Shown in pieces: positions 25,001 through 34,084 of a DNA stretch of 64,000 bases (its first letter is position 1; every line of letters starts with the position of its first letter). The notes beneath the pieces are model-generated. The model was not told where the DNA came from. It did not search any database and saw only the letters and a program-made list of their open reading frames with translations. The stretch comes from Eublepharis macularius (Eukaryota; Chordata; Lepidosauria; Squamata; Eublepharidae), in contig NC_072799.1 in assembly GCF_028583425.1 (NCBI RefSeq), forward strand, positions 92,986,217 to 93,050,216. The letters are read 5' to 3'. The position numbers and the translations under genes were made by a program.

Positions 25001-28000
25001 CAATTGGCCCCAGCACTTCTTGACTTGCCCCCTCCCAACATTGCGCAATTGGCCCCAGCACTTCTTGACTTGCACCCTCCCAACACTGCGCAATTGGCCC
25101 CAGCACTTCTTGACTTGCACCCTCCCAACATTGCGCAATTGGCCCCAGCACTTCTTGACTTGCACCCTCCCAACATTGCGCAATTGGCCCCAGCACTTCT
25201 TGACTTGCACCCTCCCAACACTGCGCAATTGGCCCCAGCACTTCTTGACTTGCCCCCTCCCAACATTGCGCAATTGGCCCCAGCACTTCTTGACTTGCAC
25301 CCTCCCAACATTGCGCAATTGGCCCCAGCACTTCTTGACTTGCACCCTCCCAACACTGCGCAATTGGCCCCAGCACTTCTTGACTTGCACCCTCCCAACA
25401 TTGCGCAATTGGCCCCAGCACTTCTTGACTTGCACCCTCCCAACATTGCGCAATTGGCCCCAGCACTTCTTGACTTGCCCCCTCCCAACATTGCGCAATT
25501 GGCCCCAGCACTTCTTGACTTGCCCCCTCCCAACATTGCGCAATTGGCCCCAGCACTTCTTGACTTGCACCCTCCCAACACTGCGCAATTGGCCCCAGCA
25601 CTTCTTGACTTGCCCCCTCCCAACATTGCGCAATTGGCCCCAGCACTTCTTGACTTGCACCCTCCCAACATTGCGCAATTGGCCCCAGCACTTCTTGACT
25701 TGCACCCTCCCAACACTGCGCAATTGGCCCCAGCACTTCTTGACTTGCCCCCTCCCAACATTGCGCAATTGGCCCCAGCACTTCTTGACTTGCACCCTCC
25801 CAACATTGCGCAATTGGCCCCAGCACTTCTTGACTTGCACCCTCCCAACATTGCGCAATTGGCCCCAGCACTTCTTGACTTGCACCCTCCCAACATTGCG
25901 CAATTGGCCCCAGCACTTCTTGACTTGCACCCTCCCAACATTGCGCAATTGGCCCCAGCACTTCTTGACTTGCACCCTCCCAACATTGCGCAATTGGCCC
26001 CAGCACTTCTTGACTTGCACCCTCCCAACATTGCGCAATTGGCCCCAGCACTTCTTGACTTGCACCCTCCCAACATTGCGCAATTGGCCCCAGCACTTCT
26101 TGACTTGCACCCTCCCAACATTGCGCAATTGGCCCCAGCACTTCTTGACTTGCCCCCTCCCAACACTGCGCAATTGGCCCCATCACTTCTTGACTTGCCC
26201 CCTCCCAACACTGCGCAATTGGCCCCAGCACTTCTTGACTTGCACCCTCCCAACATTGCGCAATTGGCCCCAGCACTTCTTGACTTGCACCCTCCCAACA
26301 TTGCGCAATTGGCCCCAGCACTTCTTGACTTGCACCCTCCCAACATTGCGCAATTGGCCCCAGCACTTCTTGACTTGCACCCTCCCAACACTGCGCAATT
26401 GGCCCCAGCACTTCTTGACTTGCCCCCTCCCAACATTGCGCAATTGGCCCCAGCACTTCTTGACTTGCACCCTCCCAACATTGCGCAATTGGCCCCAGCA
26501 CTTCTTGACTTGCCCCCTCCCAACATTGCGCAATTGGCCCCAGCACTTCTTGACTTGCCCCCTCCCAACATTGCGCAATTGGCCCCAGCACTTCTTGACT
26601 TTCACCCTCCCAACACTGCGCAATTGGCCCCAGCACTTCTTGACTTGCCCCCTCCCAACATTGCGCAATTGGCCCCAGCACTTCTTGACTTGCACCCTCC
26701 CAACATTGCGCAATTGGCCCCAGCACTTCTTGACTTGCCCCCTCCCAACATTGCGCAATTGGCCCCAGCACTTCTTGACTTGCCCCCTCCCAACATTGCG
26801 CAATTGGCCCCAGCACTTCTTGACTTTCACCCTCCCAACACTGCGCAATTGGCCCCAGCACTTCTTGACTTGCACCCTCCCAACATTGCGCAATTGGCCC
26901 CAGCACTTCTTGACTTGCCCCCTCCCAACATTGCGCAATTGGCCCCAGCACTTCTTGACTTGCACCCTCCCAACACTGCGCAATTGGCCCCAGCACTTCT
27001 TGACTTGCACCCTCCCAACACTGCGCAATTGGCCCCAGCACTTCTTGACTTGCACCCTCCCAACACTGCGCAATTGGCCCCAGCACTTCTTGACTTGCAC
27101 CCTCCCAACATTGCGCAATTGGCCCCAGCACTTCTTGACTTGCACCCTCCCAACATTGCGCAATTGGCCCCAGCACTTCTTGACTTGCACCCTCCCAACA
27201 CTGCGCAATTGGCCCCAGCACTTCTTGACTTGCCCCCTCCCAACATTGCGCAATTGGCCCCAGCACTTCTTGACTTGCACCCTCCCAACATTGCGCAATT
27301 GGCCCCAGCACTTCTTGACTTGCACCCTCCCAACATTGCGCAATTGGCCCCAGCACTTCTTGACTTGCACCCTCCCAACATTGCGCAATTGGCCCCAGCA
27401 CTTCTTGACTTGCACCCTCCCAACACTGCGCAATTGGCCCCAGCACTTCTTGACTTGCACCCTCCCAACACTGCGCAATTGGCCCCAGCACTTCTTGACT
27501 TGCCCCCTCCCAACATTGCGCAATTGGCCCCAGCACTTCTTGACTTGCACCCTCCCAACATTGCGCAATTGGCCCCAGCACTTCTTGACTTGCACCCTCC
27601 CAACATTGCGCAATTGGCCCCAGCACTTCTTGACTTGCACCCTCCCAACATTGCGCAATTGGCCCCAGCACTTCTTGACTTGCACCCTCCCAACACTGCG
27701 CAATTGGCCCCAGCACTTCTTGACTTGCCCCCTCCCAACATTGCGCAATTGGCCCCAGCACTTCTTGACTTGCACCCTCCCAACATTGCGCAATTGGCCC
27801 CAGCACTTCTTGACTTGCCCCCTCCCAACATTGCGCAATTGGCCCCAGCACTTCTTGACTTGCACCCTCCCAACACTGCGCAATTGGCCCCAGCACTTCT
27901 TGACTTGCACCCTCCCAACACTGCGCAATTGGCCCCAGCACTTCTTGACTTGCACCCTCCCAACACTGCGCAATTGGCCCCAGCACTTCTTGACTTGCAC

Positions 28001-31000
28001 CCTCCCAACATTGCGCAATTGGCCCCAGCACTTCTTGACTTGCACCCTCCCAACATTGCGCAATTGGCCCCAGCACTTCTTGACTTGCACCCTCCCAACA
28101 CTGCGCAATTGGCCCCAGCACTTCTTGACTTGCCCCCTCCCAACATTGCGCAATTGGCCCCAGCACTTCTTGACTTGCACCCTCCCAACATTGCGCAATT
28201 GGCCCCAGCACTTCTTGACTTGCACCCTCCCAACATTGCGCAATTGGCCCCAGCACTTCTTGACTTGCACCCTCCCAACATTGCGCAATTGGCCCCAGCA
28301 CTTCTTGACTTGCACCCTCCCAACACTGCGCAATTGGCCCCAGCACTTCTTGACTTGCACCCTCCCAACACTGCGCAATTGGCCCCAGCACTTCTTGACT
28401 TGCCCCCTCCCAACATTGCGCAATTGGCCCCAGCACTTCTTGACTTGCACCCTCCCAACATTGCGCAATTGGCCCCAGCACTTCTTGACTTGCACCCTCC
28501 CAACATTGCGCAATTGGCCCCAGCACTTCTTGACTTGCACCCTCCCAACATTGCGCAATTGGCCCCAGCACTTCTTGACTTGCCCCCTCCCAACACTGCG
28601 CAATTGGCCCCAGCACTTCTTGACTTGCCCCCTCCCAACATTGCGCAATTGGCCCCAGCACTTCTTGACTTGCACCCTCCCAACATTGCGCAATTGGCCC
28701 CAGCACTTCTTGACTTGCACCCTCCCAACATTGCGCAATTGGCCCCAGCACTTCTTGACTTGCACCCTCCCAACACTGCGCAATTGGCCCCAGCACTTCT
28801 TGACTTGCCCCCTCCCAACATTGCGCAATTGGCCCCAGCACTTCTTGACTTGCACCCTCCCAACATTGCGCAATTGGCCCCAGCACTTCTTGACTTGCAC
28901 CCTCCCAACACTGCGCAATTGGCCCCAGCACTTCTTGACTTGCCCCCTCCCAACATTGCGCAATTGGCCCCAGCACTTCTTGACTTGCACCCTCCCAACA
29001 TTGCGCAATTGGCCCCAGCACTTCTTGACTTGCACCCTCCCAACATTGCGCAATTGGCCCCAGCACTTCTTGACTTGCCCCCTCCCAACATTGCGCAATT
29101 GGCCCCAGCACTTCTTGACTTGCCCCCTCCCAACATTGCGCAATTGGCCCCAGCACTTCTTGACTTGCACCCTCCCAACATTGCGCAATTGGCCCCAGCA
29201 CTTCTTGACTTGCACCCTCCCAACACTGCGCAATTGGCCCCAGCACTTCTTGACTTGCCCCCTCCCAACATTGCGCAATTGGCCCCAGCACTTCTTGACT
29301 TGCACCCTCCCAACATTGCGCAATTGGCCCCAGCACTTCTTGACTTGCACCCTCCCAACACTGCGCAATTGGCCCCAGCACTTCTTGACTTGCCCCCTCC
29401 CAACATTGCGCAATTGGCCCCAGCACTTCTTGACTTGCACCCTCCCAACATTGCGCAATTGGCCCCAGCACTTCTTGACTTGCACCCTCCCAACATTGCG
29501 CAATTGGCCCCAGCACTTCTTGACTTGCCCCCTCCCAACATTGCGCAATTGGCCCCAGCACTTCTTGACTTGCCCCCTCCCAACATTGCGCAATTGGCCC
29601 CAGCCATTTTTGCTGCCCATTCTCAAAATTCCACAAGGGCCCACAGACGTTGAGAAGGCCGACAGACTCAGCTCTGGCTTAACATGACTGCACAAGGTCT
29701 AATGAATACCATCACATCAATGGCCACGAAGTCTTGGAGCCTGAACTAAACCCTACACAGGCATGAAGAGCTTGCAGGTTAGAGCCATTGCTCCAGCTCA
29801 GCAGGGCAAAGGTGCAGGCAGCCCCCTATTATTTAAGCAGTGATGATGATAAACTTACAGGCGTGTCAATGAGATTTAAAAGGTAATTTGTTCCTTTCTG
29901 GTTATAAAAGAGAGATGCCGTCTGTGCTTTGACAGTGATTCCTCTTTCCCGTTCCACTTGCAACTTATCCAGCACTTGTTTATTATGGGCACTTTTGGCA
30001 ATTGTTCCTAGAGAGGAGAACATATTTCAGCAACTAATATAACTTTGGAAAATACACACAAAAAAAGATGTAAAGGCATACTTCTTTGCGCTTATGGTTA
30101 CAAAAATGTATGTTTTCTAAATATATAAAGACAGCTGTTCTATGACAGCAAGGTTCTGAGGCTCAGCACAGCAGCCCGTGAAAATCAGGAAGACTCATCC
30201 AAAGGCCCTCGGGAGTCGTTTATAAAAATTACCTATAACACAGATTAATGCCGCAGTCATCAGGAGCAGTGGCGTTCATTCTATGAATCGTCCTGATTTC
30301 AGTAATAACAGAGACATTTCTGCCTGTATCCAAACATGCAGCTTCCCCAGTGGAATGGCTTTTCCATTTGCAAAGAGGAGGTAATTTCTGCAGAGCCTCT
30401 TCCTCTGCATACCCCCATTTTGTACCCTATGCTGTCCCCGAGTCTGCTGACCCCCCCCAGGATCAACGTTTTGTGGATCTCAGTGGCCTGCAATACGAGG
30501 AGGAAGGGCAAAAGTTGCACTCAGTAAAGTCCGTGGATGATTAGAAACAAGTCATCCTCCAGTGCAAGGAAGTTCTCTTCCAGCAGAAGAGGCGTGCTCT
30601 ACCTGTGGAAGGCTCTTCCATTAGCAGAATGTAATAACAAGACTCAGCCCCTGGGGCGTGAAATGACAAGTTCTGCAGAACGGCACAAGGCAAGCAAATG
30701 ATATCATGCCTAAATGTTTTGATGGTGAATTACAGAAACTAAGTTTGGTCCAGTTCGAGAGAATGCACCCCAATTGGTTACCAATGAGGCCACATATAGA
30801 AATACTGGGGAGGCGGTCTTTCCCGTTTCCTACTACTTGATCCTATTCAACTGTAGATGCCAGGTATTGAACCTGAAACAATCTGTATGCAAAGCAGATA
30901 CTTGGCCACTGAACCATGGCCCCTTTCATTTGACCTCTGGCTAACTGGAATCTGTACAAGAGGTTCATACTTCCAGTGCTATCTGTGCAGCCAATGACAC

Positions 31001-34000
31001 AGGAACGCTGTTCACCAGTGGAAAAAACAAACAGCGGTTAATTTCAGACCAGGCAAAGTGTAATCAGGGCAAAACATGCAAATGGTAAATTTGCTAAATT
31101 TTGCATAATATATTGGTTCTTACTTAGATTTTCAAAATTTTGACAAGTATTTGGTGGAGGTGGCCAGGAAAATAAGAGATTGTCCGGCTTTTCTGTGCAA
31201 ATTTCAAACAAAAACAAAAACGGAAGCTGAGGTTGTTATGGCGCTGGGCTGTATTTCTAAAAGCTAACTTTAAGCTTGAGTACAGAACCTGTGGCCAACA
31301 TCTTAGCCCTAACTGACTTCAAGCCAAATAAACAGAATGGAGTGGAAACTCTGGAGGCTCCCATTTCTCTGCTTCAGAAATAATATCCACTTTCAGTGAT
31401 CAAAAGGCAGTATACGATTTTAACAATTAAACAACTCCGTTTAACATTACAATAAACTAAGCAACCACTGGAGAGCAAATACTGCATTTTTAGACTCCAC
31501 AAATGTTCAAATGCTTTCTAAATGTATATTGTAGCTTGATGTAAGTAATCCGAAACCAGCACGAGAACAGTTCAATTTTACTTGCATAGCCCCACTGATG
31601 GGCCAGCGTGGTGTAGTGATTAGTGTCAGACTAGAATCTGGGAGACCCAGGTTCGAATCCCCACTTTGACATGAAAGCTCTCTGGGATATCCCGGGCCAG
31701 TCAGATCAGCCTAACCTACCTTACAGGGCCATTGTTGTATAGATAAAATGGACGAAGAGAGAACAATGTTGTCAGCTACTTGGGGTCCCCATGGAGGAGA
31801 AAAGCAACTTATCAATATCTAAATAAATAAAGGTAAAGAATTTCGAGATAAAATGAAGGCAAGTAAAGCAGAGCAATGGGGAAAATAATACATCAGACTC
31901 ATCCCACCTGTGATTTCCAGCAGCCTGTCTGCCAGTGTACTTTTGCCATGGTCCACATGAGCAATGATGCTGAAATTCCTAATGTTCTCTGCAGGAAATA
32001 GGGACATATCCACAACATCCTAGAACGTAAACAGGGAAAAGAGGTAAACAATCATTAATACCCTAAAGTGTATTACACACACACACACACAAATTAATGC
32101 TGCTTTGTAAATACATTCACAAAATACAAAAATAAAATTTTATATCTACACCAAGCCACGGTTAGCTGTGTTACGTTGTGCCAACACAGGCAAATAAAAA
32201 GGGCACTGGCTCAATGGCATAGAAAATCCCAGGTTCTATCCCAGGTATCTTTACATTAATAAAAAAAATCTTCTCATATTTGGAAAGACCTCCACCTGAG
32301 AATGAAAAAACCAGTAAAAAATTGATAGTACTGGAGTAGATAAATCAATGATTTTGCTTCGAAGGAATTACACCTCTCTGAATACCCTGATGTACCCATG
32401 ATCTGATCCAGCAGGACTCTTAGATTCATAGTCAGAAGAAAAACGTAAACATCTGAAGTGAGCGTGGGGTATTTGTTTCCTTTCCATCTCTGTTCTGCTC
32501 TGACCTAACCAAGTACCTAACAAAATCTATCGGTGTTATTTATGCAGTACAAGCAAGCAAGTACACCTAACACAAGCAACAAGCTGCAAATGTGCAACCT
32601 TTAATAGCAATTCAACAGATCCGTTTCAGGATGCTATATCTGAAATCTAACAGGACTTCCTTCCAAATGAATGTGCATAGAATTGGGATGCTACTGTGAA
32701 TCTTTCATCCCCTGTACATGATACAGAAATCTGCGGGACCGTTTCTCCCCATATATTCCCCGGAGGACTCTCCGATCGAGAGAAAAACAGCTATTAGTGG
32801 TCCCTGGTCCCAAGGAGGCCCACCTGGCCACAACGAAATCCAGGGCTTTCTCGGTCCTGGCCCCTACCTGGTGGAATGCTCTGTCTACTGAGACCAGGAC
32901 ACGGCAGGATTCATTGTCTTTCCACTGGGCCTGCAAGACAGAGTTGTTCCACCAGGCTCATGGCTAAGGTTAGGCCTCCGCTGGCCTGGGGGGGGGGCAG
33001 GATTTAACACCACCACCACCACCACCACCACCACCCCCGTGAAAAACTGTCCACCACAGTATGCATGCAAAATATTATAAGTCTTCCTGATGCTGCCACC
33101 ACACAATACAAAATGTCGCTGTTTTAAATGGTCTTTTAATATTTAACATTTACACAGTTGTAATGTTTTCAATTGTTTTTAAATGTTGTTAGCCACCCTG
33201 AGCCCGCTTGCAGGAAGGACGAGATATAAATATGAAATAATAAATAAAATAAATAATAAAAGGAGAGAAAAGCCCCAAGTGGCTATAAACCATATAACTG
33301 CAAACTAATTGTAGTCAGTTTCCTGATCTAAATCTCAATACAACCCAGCAAATCAAAACTGTCAAGTTGCTAAGGAAAATTTAGATGTTCTATAAATAAT
33401 ATCTGTTTGATTTTCAGCTCCATTATCAAAATAAAAATGGCTTAGTAGTTTTCAAATGATCATAAAAATTCCTCTGCTGGATCAGATCAGTGGTCCCTCT
33501 AGTCCTGCATCCTGCTTCACACAGCAGCCAAGCAGTTGCCCTTGAGGACCTACAAAGAGGGCATAGAGACCAAGGCCTGGTCCCCTACGTTGACTCCCAG
33601 CACTGGGTTTCAGAGGCTTGCTGCCAGTGAGTGGGGAAATGTGAAGAGAATCATAGGGTTGGAAGGGACCTTTAGAGTCATCTAGTCCAACCCCCTGCAC
33701 AATGAAGGAAATTCACAAATACACCCCCCCCCAACACACACACACCCAGTGACCCCCTGCTCCATGCCCAGAATATGGCAAAACACCATCAGGATCCCTA
33801 GCCAAAATGGCCTGGAGAAAATTGCTACCTGACCCCAAGATGGTGATTGGCCTTACCCTGGGTATGTAAGAAGGGACCACGAGACCTATCCTCCACAACT
33901 CTAATTTCTTTTAAAGCTGACAGGCTCTTACCTTGAGGGCGTCAGAGCAATATTGCCTGAGGAATGTGGGACAACGTGCAGGTGGTTTCTCCATCCGCAC

Positions 34001-34084
34001 AGGAAGATATGACAAAACAATAGTATGGTATGACCTCCTAAGTCTGACAAACAGACACCATGTCCTTTCTGTAAGCGCAAACAT
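6948..34084 (-). CDS. GUF1: GUF1, mitochondrial EF4/LepA-type translation GTPase (complete, 17 coding exons)
   Basis: GUF1 is the mitochondrial LepA/EF4 GTPase, which binds mitoribosomes and supports accurate protein synthesis. Joining the 17 exons listed below gives 1,998 bases and 665 residues; human GUF1 is about 669. Residues 1-40 are rich in Arg and hydrophobics with few acids, as in a mitochondrial presequence. GTPase motifs are G1 AHVDHGKST (71-79), switch-I RGITV (110-114), G3 DTPGH (136-140), G4 NKID (190-193) and G5 SAK (221-223). Domain II follows, then the EF-G-like region and the LepA-specific C-terminus with [14 protein letters not shown] and [11 protein letters not shown]. Every junction is GT-AG with matching phase and there are no stops. 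It converges on GNPDA2 and diverges from YIPF7, as in other vertebrates. Confidence 0.96.
7086..9730 (-). other. GUF1 introns 15 and 16
   Basis: Contains exon 16 (7623-7659) and otherwise AT-rich unique sequence with a G-rich run near 7536. No gene or confident repeat was recognised. Confidence 0.6.
7623..7659 (-). CDS. GUF1: GUF1 coding exon 16, 37-bp small exon (residues 608-620)
   Basis: A very short exon encoding [12 protein letters not shown], between acceptor TTTCCCTCAG and donor TGT|GTAAGT. It was found by searching for the residues missing between exons 15 and 17. The phases fit exactly, and the peptide is nearly invariant in LepA proteins. Confidence 0.93.
9731..9850 (-). CDS. GUF1: GUF1 coding exon 15 (residues 568-608)
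   Basis: Encodes [20 protein letters not shown] and [19 protein letters not shown]. The PRQxFxIxIQAAIGxKxIARE block is diagnostic for LepA. It is 120 bases with donor AAAC|GTGAGT. Confidence 0.95.
11053..11154 (-). CDS. GUF1: GUF1 coding exon 14 (residues 534-568)
   Basis: Encodes [20 protein letters not shown] and [14 protein letters not shown], the start of the LepA C-terminal half. It is 102 bases with donor ACAA|GTAAGT. Confidence 0.95.
12101..12234 (-). CDS. GUF1: GUF1 coding exon 13 (residues 490-534)
   Basis: Encodes [20 protein letters not shown] and [20 protein letters not shown]. It is 134 bases with acceptor CCTGTTAG and donor CCAG|GTAACG. Confidence 0.95.
13515..13658 (-). CDS. 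GUF1: GUF1 coding exon 12 (residues 442-489)
   Basis: Encodes [19 protein letters not shown] and [19 protein letters not shown]. It is 144 bases and phase 0 on both sides. [17 protein letters not shown] is a typical LepA block, here with H for Y. Confidence 0.95.
13659..16563 (-). other. GUF1 intron 11
   Basis: A 2.9-kb intron with one hAT-type MITE (14007-14265). The rest shows no recognisable structure apart from short simple repeats near 14937-14975. Confidence 0.6.
14007..14265. mobile_element. hAT-type MITE, CAGGGCTTTTT family, TSD TATATATG
   Basis: The termini CAGGGCTCTTTTTC and GAAAAAAAGCCCTG are inverted. An exact 8-bp duplication TATATATG flanks them (13999-14006 and 14266-14273). 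The inner arms AGACAGAGGGGAGTTTAGATT and AATCTCAACTCCCC are inverted around GCCGAGTGGCGC. The 8-bp duplication and CAGGG ends support hAT. Sister copies lie at 46807 and 60667. Confidence 0.88.
16564..16696 (-). CDS. GUF1: GUF1 coding exon 11 (residues 397-441)
   Basis: Encodes [20 protein letters not shown] and [14 protein letters not shown], a hallmark LepA/EF4 segment. It is 133 bases with acceptor GTTTACAG and donor AAAG|GTAATG. Confidence 0.95.
16899..17022 (-). CDS. GUF1: GUF1 coding exon 10 (residues 356-397)
   Basis: Encodes [20 protein letters not shown] followed by [13 protein letters not shown], the EF-G domain III-like region. It is 124 bases with donor GGAG|GTGAGC. Confidence 0.95.
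17225..17460 (-). mobile_element. tRNA-derived SINE, antisense, diverged
   Basis: The body (CTGTGAGGTAGGTTAGGCTGAGAGT) and head (reverse of the gattcgaaccc / gtctaacactctaacc B-box region) are recognisable in antisense. It is older than the copies at 20754 and 50095. Confidence 0.6.
17985..18155 (+). mobile_element. Penelope-like terminal fragment, single arm
   Basis: CTAATAAAGTGAACTCTGACTC then GAAAGCTTACG, followed by TTTGTCAGTGTTTAAGGTACTACTGAAC, matches the terminal motif order of the two-armed copies. The core CTGATGA position reads CTAATAA, so it is degenerate. The left boundary is uncertain. Confidence 0.5.
18939..19775. mobile_element. Large non-autonomous DNA transposon with TAGGGG termini
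   Basis: The left end TAGGGGGTGCAATCC faces the right end TGATGCACACCCCTA. Internal inverted segments occur near 19655-19700 (GATTCTCTGATCTGTC / GACAGATCAGAGAATC-like). No clean target duplication was found, so the superfamily (hAT suspected) and the ends are tentative. No transposase frame is seen. Confidence 0.5.
19911..20050 (-). CDS. GUF1: GUF1 coding exon 9 (residues 309-356)
   Basis: Encodes [20 protein letters not shown], then [16 protein letters not shown] and KPMVFA, the end of domain II. It is 140 bases with donor GCAG|GTGAGG. Confidence 0.95.
20051..21601 (-). other. GUF1 intron 8
   Basis: A 1.55-kb intron containing the SINE at 20754-21016 and a short TATATA run at about 20078. 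Nothing further was recognised. Confidence 0.6.
20754..21016 (+). mobile_element. tRNA-derived squamate SINE, full length
   Basis: The head AGCCAGTTTAGTGTAGTGGTTAAG and the B-box-like GGTTTGATTCCCC are followed by the body GAAGCCAGCTGGGTGACC, and it ends in a GTT microsatellite tail. It belongs to the same family as 50095-50350, 58051-58291 (-) and 63063-63292 (-). Confidence 0.85.
21602..21805 (-). CDS. GUF1: GUF1 coding exon 8 (residues 241-309)
   Basis: Begins the domain II beta-barrel, with [20 protein letters not shown] and [13 protein letters not shown]. It is 204 bases with donor AATT|GTAAGC. A proline-rich linker (PPAVCTHDP) joins it to the GTPase domain. Confidence 0.95.
22011..22235 (+). 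mobile_element. tRNA-derived SINE, old copy
   Basis: AGCCAGTGTGCCGTATTAATTAGAG and AAGTTCAAATCCCCACTCA are the decayed head and B box. The body ends in GGAGGGCAGAATAAAAATG. It lies in GUF1 intron 7 and differs clearly from the younger 20754 copy. Confidence 0.65.
22414..22478 (-). CDS. GUF1: GUF1 coding exon 7 (residues 220-241)
   Basis: Encodes [19 protein letters not shown] and IP, including the G5 SAK motif. It is 65 bases with donor CCCCC|GTAAGT, leaving in phase 2. Confidence 0.95.
23421..23504 (-). CDS. GUF1: GUF1 coding exon 6 (residues 192-219)
   Basis: Encodes [20 protein letters not shown] then IPREDCIR, completing NKID across the junction. It is 84 bases, phase 0 on both sides, with donor AGG|GTAAGG. 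Confidence 0.95.
23858..23935 (-). CDS. GUF1: GUF1 coding exon 5 (residues 166-191)
   Basis: Encodes [17 protein letters not shown] and SIIPVINK, reaching the first half of the G4 NKxD motif. The acceptor is TTTTTCTAG and the donor AAG|GTAATG. It is 78 bases, phase 0 on both sides. Confidence 0.95.
24604..24684 (-). CDS. GUF1: GUF1 coding exon 4 (residues 139-165)
   Basis: Encodes [18 protein letters not shown] and LLVVDANE, finishing the G3 switch-II segment. It is 81 bases and phase 0 on both sides. It lies only 245 bases from the edge of the minisatellite. Confidence 0.95.
24930..29604. repeat. 45-bp minisatellite, 104 units, in GUF1 intron 3
   Basis: The unit reads TGACTTGC[C/A]CCCTCCCAACA[C/T] then TGCGCAATTGGCCCCAGCAC and TTCT. 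Unit starts fall exactly every 45 bases from 24931 to 29566, with no insertion or deletion. Nearly all variation is at two positions: C/A at the ninth base and C/T before TGCGCAAT. Rare changes are T at the first unit's ninth base, a TCA variant in unit 28, and TTTCAC in units 38 and 43. The array fills about 4.7 of the 5.2 kb of intron 3. The long open frames over it arise because 45 is divisible by 3. Confidence 0.99.
29605..29858 (-). other. GUF1 intron 3, 5' flank of the minisatellite
   Basis: A unique-looking 250 bases between the array and exon 3. No repeat was recognised. Confidence 0.6.
29859..30007 (-). CDS. GUF1: GUF1 coding exon 3 (residues 89-138)
   Basis: Encodes the switch-I region ([19 protein letters not shown]) and the start of G3 (NLIDTP). 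The acceptor is CTCTCTAG and the donor CCT|GTAAGT, phase 0. The intron that follows carries the giant 45-bp minisatellite. Confidence 0.95.
30008..31907 (-). other. GUF1 intron 2
   Basis: 1.9 kb, with a SINE at about 31599-31832 and otherwise no recognised feature. Confidence 0.6.
31599..31832 (+). mobile_element. tRNA-derived SINE, second subfamily
   Basis: The head GGCCAGCGTGGTGTAGTGATTAG with a clear B box GGTTCGAATCCCC. The body contains CTAACCTACCTTACAGGG and the tail is AAATAAATAAAG. The body and tail differ from the GTT-tailed subfamily at 20754. Confidence 0.8.
31908..32019 (-). CDS. GUF1: GUF1 coding exon 2 (residues 52-89)
   Basis: Encodes [17 protein letters not shown], then the P-loop AHVDHGKST and [10 protein letters not shown]. 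The acceptor is GTTCTAG and the donor CACAG|GTGGGA. The exon enters in phase 0 and leaves in phase 1. Confidence 0.95.
32690..33260 (+). mobile_element. CR1/L2-type LINE 3' end
   Basis: In sense orientation there are translatable remnants of the ORF2 C-terminus ([37 protein letters not shown]) followed by a 3' UTR with GCCACCCTGAGCCCGCTTGCAGG and an AATAAA-rich tail. It is strongly 5' truncated. It lies in GUF1 intron 1 as counted by coding exons. Confidence 0.7.
33007..33034 (+). repeat. (CAC)n microsatellite
   Basis: About nine perfect CAC trinucleotides inside the LINE fragment 3' UTR. Confidence 0.95.
33475..33645. repeat. Interspersed repeat fragment (GTGGTCCCTCTAGTCC type)
   Basis: The phrase order (cagtggtccctctagtcctgcatcctg then cacagcagccaagcagttgccc) is one I recall as dispersed in reptile genomes. 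The class is unknown to me. Confidence 0.4.
33648..33900 (-). mobile_element. CR1 LINE 3' end, antisense
   Basis: GAATCATAGGGTTGGAAGGG and CATCTAGTCCAACCCC are the inverted CR1 3' terminus. The fragment ends 30 bases before the GUF1 exon 1 splice donor. Confidence 0.85.
33932..34084 (-). CDS. GUF1: GUF1 coding exon 1 (residues 1-51)
   Basis: ATG at 34082-34084 opens [19 protein letters not shown], an Arg-rich presequence-like segment. The exon ends QYCSDALK before AAG|GTAAG, phase 0. Upstream in-frame sequence reaches a possible acceptor (CTCTTCAG, exon start about 34118), so the ATG exon is probably the second transcript exon. No better in-frame ATG lies upstream. Confidence 0.9.

Noticed and set aside
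24930-29604. CRISPR-like regular array
   Set aside because: There are no unique spacers; units are contiguous near-identical copies in an animal intron.
24789-29687. Open frames of 900 to 1,615 residues on both strands made of 15-residue repeats
   Set aside because: The unit is 45 bp and has no stop in these frames, so every copy stays open. They occur on both strands at once, lack a promoter or splice context and sit in a GUF1 intron. They are artefacts of the minisatellite.
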